NCBI GenBank assembly: GCA_003254905.1 | Contig: QANU01034502.1 | Span: forward strand, 1-64,000 | Length of the DNA stretch: 64,000 bases | Source of the DNA: Nissolia schottii | Lineage: Eukaryota > Streptophyta > Magnoliopsida > Fabales > Fabaceae | Reading direction: 5' to 3' | Shown here: positions 20,637 to 43,924 of the stretch, one piece after another | Position numbering within the stretch: position 1 is the first letter of the stretch | Layout of the letters: every line of letters begins with the position of its first letter | The notes under the pieces: model-generated | Told to the model about the DNA's origin: nothing | Seen by the model: the letters and a program-made list of their open reading frames with translations, nothing else | The model's database searches: none | Program-made: the position numbers and the translations under genes

Positions 20637-23225
20637 ATGGCTGAATCATTCATTTTCAGCATCGCAGAGTCACTGATATCAAAGATTGCTTCTCGGGCAT
20701 ATGAAGAAGCTTCTCGGGTCATTGGTGTATACGACGACCTGGAAGAGTTCAAACAGACTCTGTCATACGTCAAGGCTGTGCTGTTGGACGCTGAGCAGAA
20801 GCAGGAGCACAACCACGAGCTGCGTCAATGGCTGAAGCGTATCAAACATGTCTTCTCTGATGCTGACAACGTGCTTGACGAAGTTGAGTACGAAGCTTTA
20901 CGCAAGCAAGTTGCCAAAGCTTATGGCACCACCAAAACCAAGGTAGGTCGCTTCTTCTCGAGCTCTAATCCACTTGTTTTCCGATTTAAGATGGCTCAGA
21001 AAATTAAAGAAATCAATAAGAGACTAGACAGAGTTGCAGCTGATAGGGATAAGTTTGGTCTTGAAAGAGTTGATGTTGATAGGCGAGTTGTGCATAGGAG
21101 GGAGATGACTTACTCTCATGTTGTTGAGTCAGACGTGATAGGGAGGGAACATGATAAAGAAAGGATCGTACAACTCTTGATGCAACATAATCCTAATGAT
21201 GGTGATGATAAAAGAATCCCTGTTATTCCCATTGTGGGAATTGGAGGTTTAGGGAAGACCACGCTTGCTAAGTTTGTGTTCAATGATGAGAGCATAACTG
21301 AATCTTTTCCAATGAAAATGTGGGTCTGTGTTTCTGATGAATTTGATGTTAGGCAACTAATTATTAAAATCATCAATTGTGCTGACGAGTTTGTTTCTGC
21401 TAATGCTCGTGTGGGTCAACCGAACTTAAAAGAATTAGACATGGAGCAACTAACAAATCATCTAAGGAACAGAATCACTGGTCAAAAGTTCCTTCTCGTC
21501 TTGGACGATGTATGGAATGAGGATCGTGTTAAATGGGTTGAGTTGAGAGATCTAATACAAGTGAATGCTCAAGGAAGTAAAGTCTTAGTGACAACACGTA
21601 GTCATACCATTGCTTCCATGATGGGTACCACTCCCTCACACATTTTAAAAGGCCTTTCTTTGGAGGATTCCTTGTCTTTGTTTGTTAAATGGGCCTTCAA
21701 AGATGATGAAGAAAAGGATAAGCATCCAGATTTGGTGATGATTGGACGAGAAATTGTGAAAAAATGTGGTGGGGTTCCTCTCGCTGTAAGGACGCTAGGA
21801 AGTTTACTATTTTCAAAATTTGAGAAAGATGAGTGGGAATCTGTGAGAAACAATGAGATATGGAATTTGCCGCAAAAGAAAGATGACATTTTACCTGCTT
21901 TAAAATTAAGCTATGATCAAATGCCATCACACTTGAGGCAATGTTTTGCCATGTTGTCGCTTTTCCCAAAGGATCATAAATTTTTTAGTGGCCAAGTGAC
22001 TTCTCTTTGGGCAGCACTAGGTCTCCTTCCAACACCAAGCAAAAACAAGGCTTTAGAAGATGTTGCCAATCAATATTTGTATGAATTAATGTCAAGATCT
22101 TTCCTTCAAGATTTTATCGACTCAGGCACGTTCTATTGGTTTAATATGCACGATTTAGTGCATGATCTTGCACTTTACGTTGCAAAAGATGAGTGCCAAT
22201 TGATTAATTCAGACATTCAAGATATACCTGAGTCTATTCAGCATATATCTTTCGTTGAAAATAATATGCTTGGCAAATCATCCATCCCAAAATCAGCAAG
22301 TGTGAAAACTATATTGTTTCCTATTGAAGGAATGGGAGCCAACAACGAAGCTGTAATGAATACATGGGTGTCAACATGCAAATACTTGCGGATTTTGGAT
22401 TTAAGTGATTCTACATGTGAGGCACTACCTAGGTCCATTGGTAAGTTGAAACATTTAAGACGTCTCAGTCTATATAACAATAAAAAAATAAAGAGACTCC
22501 CTGATTCTATTTGCAAGCTCCATAATTTGCTATTCTTGGGGTTTGGTGGGTGTACAGAGCTTGAAACATTGCCTACAGGATTGAGAGAATTGATCAGTTT
22601 GCGAGAATTCAAGATAACTACGAAACAACATGTTTTGCTTGAGAAAGAGATTGCAAGCTTAAGTTCTCTTCAATATTTGAGCATCTCGTATTGCGACAAT
22701 GTAGAGTCTTTGTTCTTTGGAATAAAACTAGCTGCTCTTAAAACATTGGCCGTTGAAGATTGTAGCCGTTTGAAGATTTTGCCAGTTGATTTTGGGCATT
22801 TTCCTCAATTAGAGAGCTTGCTTATTAAAAATTGTGACAAGTTGGAATTTTCAGAGGGCCGTGACGACCGAAACACCCGCTTGAGATTAAGATTAATAGG
22901 TCTTCACTCTTTGCCACAGTTGGTAACCTTGCCTCATTGGTTTGAAGCATTTGCAAACACAATACAGGCCTTGATTATTGAAAACTGCTACCAACTGGAG
23001 GTGCTTCCTGAGTGGTTGTCGACTATGAGTTTCTTGAAAACACTTTCCATCATAAATTGTCCAAAGTTGATGTCTCTCCCAAATGACATCCATCTCCTCT
23101 CCGCCCTTGAATTTTTGCAAATTGTAGGTTCTCCAGAATTATGTAGAAAATGTCTGCCTCAGGTTGGAGAGTATTGGTGGAAGATATCTCACATTAAGGA
23201 AGTAAGACTCTGTGAATATGTATAG
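20637..23225 (+). CDS. CC-NB-LRR disease-resistance protein (RGA-like), NLR-C, 862 aa
   Basis: Intronless paralogue of NLR-A with the same domain order. Four extra residues (HNPN) before the NB-ARC shift its motifs by four: P-loop GIGGLGKTT 201-209, LLVLDDVW 286-293, CGGVPLAV 377-384, and MHD 504-506. All motifs are intact. By hand alignment about 100 of 858 positions differ from NLR-A. Residues 1-420 are about 93% identical, the part from the winged-helix domain through the LRR about 83%. The last 95 residues carry over 20 changes. The start in GAGCCATGG context matches NLR-A. Intact and probably functional; specificity unknown. Confidence 0.95.
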   Translation: MAESFIFSIAESLISKIASRAYEEASRVIGVYDDLEEFKQTLSYVKAVLLDAEQKQEHNHELRQWLKRIKHVFSDADNVLDEVEYEALRKQVAKAYGTTKTKVGRFFSSSNPLVFRFKMAQKIKEINKRLDRVAADRDKFGLERVDVDRRVVHRREMTYSHVVESDVIGREHDKERIVQLLMQHNPNDGDDKRIPVIPIVGIGGLGKTTLAKFVFNDESITESFPMKMWVCVSDEFDVRQLIIKIINCADEFVSANARVGQPNLKELDMEQLTNHLRNRITGQKFLLVLDDVWNEDRVKWVELRDLIQVNAQGSKVLVTTRSHTIASMMGTTPSHILKGLSLEDSLSLFVKWAFKDDEEKDKHPDLVMIGREIVKKCGGVPLAVRTLGSLLFSKFEKDEWESVRNNEIWNLPQKKDDILPALKLSYDQMPSHLRQCFAMLSLFPKDHKFFSGQVTSLWAALGLLPTPSKNKALEDVANQYLYELMSRSFLQDFIDSGTFYWFNMHDLVHDLALYVAKDECQLINSDIQDIPESIQHISFVENNMLGKSSIPKSASVKTILFPIEGMGANNEAVMNTWVSTCKYLRILDLSDSTCEALPRSIGKLKHLRRLSLYNNKKIKRLPDSICKLHNLLFLGFGGCTELETLPTGLRELISLREFKITTKQHVLLEKEIASLSSLQYLSISYCDNVESLFFGIKLAALKTLAVEDCSRLKILPVDFGHFPQLESLLIKNCDKLEFSEGRDDRNTRLRLRLIGLHSLPQLVTLPHWFEAFANTIQALIIENCYQLEVLPEWLSTMSFLKTLSIINCPKLMSLPNDIHLLSALEFLQIVGSPELCRKCLPQVGEYWWKISHIKEVRLCEYV

Positions 23226-23625
23226 GAAGATTTTTGGTGGAAGATGCCTTTTTTGCTTTTTTTTTCTTTTTTCATTATGTATATTGTTGATTTGTTGTTT
23301 GTTCAGAACCTTGTCAATGTGATTTGAATAATGTCCTGATGATCATATCCTAGTTCATTGGAAACTGAACTTTTTTTTTGCAAAGAAAGTTGGGTTCTAA
23401 TTTAGGAAGGTTATATTTGAATTTAATTTGCTAATTTTTGATATTGTGCAAACTTCTCTTTTATTTGTATATATATCGACATCTTGATGGTAATCAAATT
23501 GTAGGCTCAACGATGGACATTGTAAGGGGAAATTTAGGTTTTTGTGGCATGATGAACAAAGCTTAGACATCAGTTAGTTGAGTGTAATATTTCCAAGAAA
23601 TTTAATTTGGGTAGCAATCTACTCT
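23226..23625 (+). repeat. 3' flank/UTR of NLR-C (paralogous to 7393-7800)
   Basis: It matches the NLR-A 3' flank from the stop codon to CAATCTACTCTGCC, then joins the truncated copia RNase H end. It probably includes the 3' UTR. Confidence 0.7.
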
Positions 23626-23627
23626 GC

Positions 23628-23775
23628 CTATAGTGATTTCAAAGTCACGTAAGAGTTGGACCAACCAAACCACTTCACTAGCAATCTTAGCAAGTGCTCC
23701 ATGCTCTGGCTCTGTGGAAGAGTGAGCCATGGTATCATTAGCCATTGTAGTTATTAGAGACTGTGGTGAGTCACT
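23628..23775 (-). mobile_element. Copia RNase H fragment, minus strand
   Basis: The minus strand reads ALAKIASEVVWLVQLLRDF, a copia RNase H motif. It is the paralogue of 17605-17750 but truncated at its inner end, so the 3' tail preserved at 17240-17605 is missing here. Confidence 0.7.
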
Positions 23776-24419
23776 AGCCATCCATCATTGGAATTTTTTG
23801 AAATATAACTTTATGTATGTATGACTCAATTATTATATCATTTTTTCTTTCTATATTTGTATTACATTATAGTTCAATAAAAGATAAAACTAATTTAATA
23901 AACCTAATAGATATTACCTAACATAAATAAGTCAGCTAAGTATTCAATTAAAGTTTTCAAAGCTCTATATTTGAGACAAAATCAATTATAAATTTAAAAT
24001 TGTGTTCTCACCGAAAGTTAATTATGTTCATTAATATAAAGTGATTGTTTCTGTTTGTGTCCAATTCTTTCTCATTTTGATTTGTTCTACGGTTTTTTAT
24101 GGGGTTAAAACTGTAACTCGACTACCTTTCTCCTGAACCCAACCACTCTCTTTCTGCATTACCAATCTCTATTTCACACTCAACAAATCCATTTCCCCCT
24201 CCTGATATAACATCTTCAAGGTGGTTTTAAAGTTTCCTCTTCAGTAAACACCAACTTTCTAATTCCTACACAATTGCAAAATCCAAAACACAACTCTTTC
24301 TTTCTCTCCCTCTATCTCTCGCTTTAGCTGGTTGTTTTGTTCCCTTCTCTCTCTCTCTCCAATGCGTTTTCTCTCCCTCTACATCCCTTCTCTCCAACCC
24401 CAATGTTTAAAATTATTCT
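23776..24419. other. Gene-free AT- and CT-rich DNA, paralogous to 17750-18337
   Basis: No coding potential. Includes a CT-rich run (TTTCTCTCCCTCTATCTCTC near 24300) and an AT-rich block. Confidence 0.5.
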
Positions 24420-24652
24420 GGATTAAATATGTTTTTAATTTCTGTAAAATTAAAAAATTTGCATTTGATCCATAAAATGTGACACGTAACACCGTTAAAT
24501 GTGTCATGTGACATGTCACGTTTAATGTCATGTAACATATTTAATGGTCACATCAACATTTAACGTCTCCTTCTGACGGTGGAGACTACAACCTACCAAA
24601 AAAATTTCAAAGACCAATGTAATTTTACAATAAATAAAAACATATTTAATCC
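24420..24652. mobile_element. Mutator-like MITE, 233 bp, with 9-bp target-site duplication
   Basis: The terminal inverted repeats begin GGATTAAATATGTTTTTA at both ends and extend about 33 bp with a few mismatches. The flanks are AATTATTCT (24411-24419) and AATTATTTT (24653-24661), a 9-bp duplication with one mismatch, as expected for MULEs. The left end of the same insertion is present in the duplicate near 18338, so it predates the duplication. Confidence 0.8.
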
Positions 24653-24661
24653 AATTATTTT

Positions 24662-25296
24662 TATAACGATCTCTGGATTCTCCACAAAGGGATGAGAATC
24701 CATGAGAATCGGGGATGAGAGAAATTTTCCCTTAGTTTGAGAAATGGAGATGGGGACTAATCTACAAACTTGGAGACCCTAGACTATGTGCAGCCCTTTC
24801 AAATATTTCTCTTATACCGCAACATTTTTTTTGTGTGGTGCGGTGCATCTCATGTTTACTGTTTTGAAAGGAAGAGATCTGGGATAGGCTTGGACCCTTT
24901 TTGAACAATTAAACTTTAAATAAAGCACCCTTATTCTCAACATAAGCAATGAGTAATGTTATTTGCACACTCAAGATCTTATAGACCAAACACACAAAAA
25001 GGCATGTTCCAACCGGGCAGCCCATTCGTGTCTCATGGGCAACCTAGGTGATTTATGTTACTTTTATGTAAATTACAAACTCATTGGCTGGCCCGAGTCT
25101 AGAGAATCTTTCTACTGATTAATAATGCAGTAAGAAAAAAAAAAATGTAATATTAAGGTCATTGATTGGAGTTCAGAATTTCAAATAATTACATAATTTT
25201 GCACTAAATTGAAAATTATAACAGCATACTAAAAGGACGTTAATGTACAAGCAGCAATTCAAGGAAAATTTTACATAACAGTCACTTGTCATAATT
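24662..25296. other. Intergenic DNA between the MULE MITE and the SEC23 stop codon
   Basis: No gene seen. It contains the SEC23 3' UTR (minus strand, ending somewhere below 25296) and a purine-rich patch near 24690-24770 (GGGATGAGAATCC repeats). Confidence 0.4.
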
Positions 25297-39402
<14,106 letters not shown>

Positions 39403-39700
39403 TGGAAGAATGGGTTTCCGTTTTTTGAGTGAGTGAATGGGTTCTGGATTTGGAAAGGGGAGTGGAGCGAGATCAGAGGGGAGTGATTTGGTTTGAGTCG
39501 GAATTGGGCAGTGGAATTGATGACACTAGGAAGTGCCAAGTGAAGGACATGCTAGAGCAGGTGAAGGCCAGCGCGCGTTTTCACGTTTTTTTCCTACAAG
39601 ATGCCCAGCCTATCCCTTTAACCATCTCTTCTCGTGTAAATAAAGCTTTCCTCCTCTATTCTAATTCGCTCATAGTTTTAGACTCTTCTTTTCGTTAGAA
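39403..39700 (-). promoter_or_regulatory. SEC23 upstream region (5' leader and presumed promoter)
   Basis: The first ~115 bp upstream of the ATG are free of upstream in-frame ATGs in the SEC23 frame and are purine-rich on the plus strand (pyrimidine-rich in the transcript). No TATA box was fixed. Confidence 0.3.
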
Positions 39701-41326
39701 TGAGTTTTTGCTCACTTTTCTTCTCTTCCTCTTGTAAAGATACAATTCTTCACCTAAATAGGTAGTCAGTCCTTTTTTAAAATGGCCTAAGGTAGTAGGC
39801 CTCGGTGTCGCCACCGTGGTGGTGGTGGCCCACGATGGTCCACAGGACATCATGGCGATGCCAGAACGCTATAGCGATGTCAGATTGTTACCGCAGAGCC
39901 TACCAATTAAAGATTTCTTTAAAGGTTTTGGATCGTGGTTTATGTTGGCCTTTTTAGGTGCCAACACCATGCCTCTTGGAGCCCTCGATGCAAGCATTCC
40001 TCATTTCCACGACATTCTAGGTCAGTAGCGATCCCTATGCGTCGATAGTTCCACTTTGGTAGTCCATCAATAGAGTCAGTTGTGCTTATAACAAGCTAGT
40101 AGTTAGTTAGATATTTATATACATGCTTAATAGATGTCATGCTTATGTGATATATTATATGACATGTATTTATGTTTATGCTATGCTATGCTATCTATGC
40201 TTTGTTAGGACCCTAACAAAGGGAAGTTTCTGGCTAAGGCACAACTTGGTACTTAAGATATCTATTGTGACGCATCTCTCTTATCTAGGAATCCTGTCAT
40301 AAGTGTGGGGCGTTAGTCCTTGAGCCCAAACTAATAAACAAGATTAGCTAAGTAGGACGCACATGTCATAGTCGGTAGCCTTAAGCCTTAACAACATGGG
40401 TAGCCAAAGACAACTCCCTAAAAGACTTCATGAATAGTATATTCTAAGTTAGATGACCTAGAACAGTACGATGTCCTACGATCTCGTAACCCAAACCTAA
40501 CAGTAGATAGATATGAGTGTCAAACTCCTCAATTATGGCATGTGTGCCCTACTAGACCCCCGAGCGTCAGGCTCCTCATATTTAGGGTATGTGTACCCTC
40601 ACAAATATCCAGGTTGAATGTGTACCGAAACCATTAGGATTTATCTTGATAAAGTAAAGTCGAGCTGAGGCTCCCTTGAATTGTGCTCCCCCGCCAGAGG
40701 ATGTGGGCATGCATACATAGACCAGTTACCTAGTAGTTAATTCAGTTTACTCAGTTATCGAGTACATTTAGTGTATTCAGTATGTGCAGTTTACTTAGTT
40801 TTTTTCAAATAATAGTTATATATGCTTTAATTGCTATACATGTTCCTTCAATATATATACATGTATCTTTATGCCATAATATCATCTGCAGTATGTGCTA
40901 TTTGTGTGGTACCGAGGTACCCATCACTGAGATGACAAACTCATCACTTTGTTGATAACATTTTCAGATTTGACTAAGGATAGTGAGAACGTTCCCCTCG
41001 TCCAATGAACGAGGATTCATAATTCAATGGTAAGCTCTGCTTTACAGTGGGGGTCTACCCGAGTTATGCACAGTTATGCTCCCGACATCTAAGGCAGGGT
41101 CCTCATTTAGCATTCTCAGTATTTCTTTTTAGCCCTGACATGATGTAAATTTAGTATTTATTTTCAAATTAGTATTATATAGAAATAGGTATTCAGTTGT
41201 TTACTTAATAAAAGAAGTTATTATTTTATCATTATGAGCATTTAATACATGTTTAGTGTGTCACGTCAAAGCTTCCGTAGGGCATTAGCCCTACGTGCGG
41301 TCACGTCCTAAGTTGTGGCGTGACAG
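39700..41326. mobile_element. Probable gypsy-type LTR sequence (limits uncertain)
   Basis: A long stretch without genes, with TATGCTATGCTATGCTATCT repeats. It has the compositional look of plant gypsy LTRs, including a terminal GTGTCACGTCAAAGC...GTGGCGTGACA near 41260-41325. No internal coding domain is present, so it would be a solo LTR or fragment. No target duplication found. Confidence 0.35.
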
Positions 41327-41489
41327 TCACTCAATTTTTGAATTGAAAATTCATATATCCAAAAAATAAACTAATGGTAATCAATTTTGAGTAGATCTAG
41401 CTTGAAGTTATTTGATTTTGGTTCGACTTAGTTTTTAAGTTAGTTGTGTGAATCTAACCAGATGATACATCACTAAAAATGTGTTGGAA

Positions 41490-41660
41490 AATACATCACG
41501 GTTAGCGATCTTTGTCTCTAACAAGACCCCTATAGCCAGCATTCTTAGAAGAAAGAACAAAGCCATCACTGTTAGCCATCACCCAGCTAGGAGAAGGTCG
41601 CCAATGAACCCAAACCTCGCTACTTTCCAAACCAATCTCATGGGCAGAACGGACACAATG
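41490..41660 (-). mobile_element. L1-type LINE RNase H-like fragment
   Basis: The minus strand reads VWVHWRPSPSWVMANSDGFV then AGYRGLVRD, the pattern WRPPxxGWVKxNxDG...AGxGGxxRD of the RNase H domain at the end of plant L1 ORF2. Only ~55 codons remain. Confidence 0.65.
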
Positions 41661-42916
41661 TCCCATACAAAATAAATACAAATAACATTTTCTTTTGTGA
41701 GTGGATGCCGAGGGTATCTATACTTTTCAATAGTTTAAATAACATACTTCTAAAATTAGGTGGTTTCTCACGTCCCCCAAGGAGCATGTGGTTCACAGAA
41801 TATTTTTATTATTGGGAATACTATTCCTAAGAATGCTATTCCCTAGAAGAAGTTTTCCTAGGAATATATTTTGAAAGTATTTGGTTACAAATTGAACTCT
41901 TAGCAACATTTTCGAGAATACAATATATTTTTACAAAAATATCCATGACAAAACAATGTATGTAGGTCGTGGTTTGCCGTCGTCCGGCGCCATTGGGCAA
42001 TGGTCCGGTGGTGGTTTGGCACTATTAGGAAGCGGTTCGACGTCGTCAAGCAGTGGTCCGTTGCCAATCAGCCATGTCGACCAGTGGGTGGTGTTGACCT
42101 AGGGTACAAGGTTTGGGAGCAATTTGATCTTTTCATGTGTCAAAAGATTCCAATCCCATGGGAATCCAACGATCCCACAAGGGATGTGGAAATTAAAATG
42201 AGACAATTTTTATTCCCAAGAATACAAGTTACCTGTAAATGTTTTTTAAAACCTTAAACCAAAAATGAGAATGTTGCATTCTCATGACCACATTTCCGAG
42301 AATGTAATAAGTTTTCTCGAACCACACCCCTCGTACGTTATTTACCCTCCTTCCCTTGATCTAATAGAAATCAGTCATGTGTCAATAAATAAGCCCATCT
42401 CAACAAAAACTCAATTTATATTTACACTCCATTATTATTTTTTTTAATGTTTTTAGCCTATATTTATAATCTCAAACCTCATAATTTTATAACTCTCAAA
42501 TTATCTTATTCCTATTCAAAACTCAAACAAATCTTTACCAAAAAAAAAACTCAAACATAAAGAAAAAATAAGTTTTCAAATTAAACAAGATCAAATTAGA
42601 ATGTAACGGTTGCGTTTTGCCGTTTTCTTTAACAAATCATTGTAGAGTGATTGTGAAATTAAAAATTTAGACATGTTTATTTTGTCCAATATAAAATTAA
42701 ATATAAACAACCTTAAAACCATCTCCCGATTTTAACGCTTCAACAAATTTGATATTGTCCCTTGTTTGAAATTGTCTAACATTCGACATTCCTCGTCAAA
42801 TCATTCACGAACTTCTGCAAAATCCTTCAACAAAACAAAACAAAGATAAGATAAATAGATAGAGCGAAAGGTCCTTATTTATCCCTACCACCAAAAAATC
42901 ATAGCTTTCCTCTTCG
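41661..42916. other. Gene-free intergenic DNA with a dispersed-repeat-like block
   Basis: 41810-42330 has GAGAATG/CATTCTC-type inverted motifs (ATTGGGAATACTATTCCTAA; GAATGTTGCATTCTCATGAC) that recall the ends of the element at 52572-53422. The last ~300 bp is AT-rich and should hold the promoter of the gene at 42917. Confidence 0.4.
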
Positions 42917-43315
42917 ATGGTCGATAGAAAAGGAGATGTTAGAATATATATCATCTCTGTGGTTTTCTTGGCATGTACCATTGGTGGAGGAGTCTTCCTT
43001 TGCATTCACATAACCTCTCCAGATTCCAAATATGGAGCAGGGTATCTCATTGCAGGAATGACCCTTGTAGCAATCCCATGGTTTTTTTGGTTTCTCATCT
43101 ATTTATATAGATGTTTTAAGCCTATTGAAGTCCAATTGGATCATGGCCTCAAGAATCATGGTAAAAATACAGGGACACAAAAATCTACATTAAGTACTAT
43201 TGGTGAAAATTCTCATGTGAATTCCTCTATTGATGGAGAGCGCGATGTTCAATTTGGAGCAGTTGATAAGAATTTACAAGATCACGAGCACAAGGAAGAA
43301 AAGGAAATACCATGA
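42917..43315 (+). CDS. Small two-pass membrane protein with hydrophilic tail, 132 aa
   Basis: A single open exon. A short charged N-terminus (MVDRKGDVR) precedes span 1, about residues 10-32 (IYIISVVFLACTIGGGVFLC). Span 2 is about 41-63 (YLIAGMTLVAIPWFFWFLIY). A 65-residue polar tail contains DVQFGAVD. I recall small legume and other plant proteins with this layout and a VQFGAV tail motif, but no function is known to me. Neighbours are repeats, so context gives no clue. The composition (hydrophobic N-half, acidic/lysine-rich C-half, long frame in AT-rich DNA) supports a real gene; an unspliced pseudogene is not excluded. Confidence 0.65.
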   Translation: MVDRKGDVRIYIISVVFLACTIGGGVFLCIHITSPDSKYGAGYLIAGMTLVAIPWFFWFLIYLYRCFKPIEVQLDHGLKNHGKNTGTQKSTLSTIGENSHVNSSIDGERDVQFGAVDKNLQDHEHKEEKEIP

Positions 43316-43924
43316 TCAGTAATGGTCGAGCCTAGAGAAAGCGAAATCCCTTTCACCTCAATTTGGAATGGTTTTGACTCTTGATGGATTTATTTTATGA
43401 TATTAGAATTGAATGCAAGTGATGATGATGTATTTAGTTGGATGTGCATAAGCATACAATGTCGAGTAATTTTCATTGAGATAATATTGGAGGAGTTTGG
43501 GGGTCATGTATTCATGAAATAGGACAATTAGATCATATTAAGATAAACTAGATGAATGGCATAGTTAGGCATGGTAAGCTTCTTGTTAGAAAAGGGATAA
43601 TAAAGTCCCAAGAATGAAGCTTACTTGTATAAATTATATACCTTGAGTAGTGATTTTATATAAGAAACATGAAAAGAAAAAGAATTGTGATATACTGATA
43701 TTATGATGTTCTTTATTATATGTACCGAGTTATGATACTTATGAATGTATAAGCAAGAATTATGCGTGATAAAGAAACCGCTGGCGTCTCCATATCTCCT
43801 ACGCAAAATAGCACCGTTCTCTATTCATCTCCACCCGAATTTCACTAAAACCACCATTGTTATAATTGATGTCTCCCATATGCTCATATATTGTTATAAT
43901 TGAGTTATGAGAATAAAATAACTT
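43316..43924. other. Gene-free stretch (3' flank of the small membrane-protein gene)
   Basis: No frame with recognisable content. It presumably contains the 3' UTR of the upstream gene. Confidence 0.4.
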
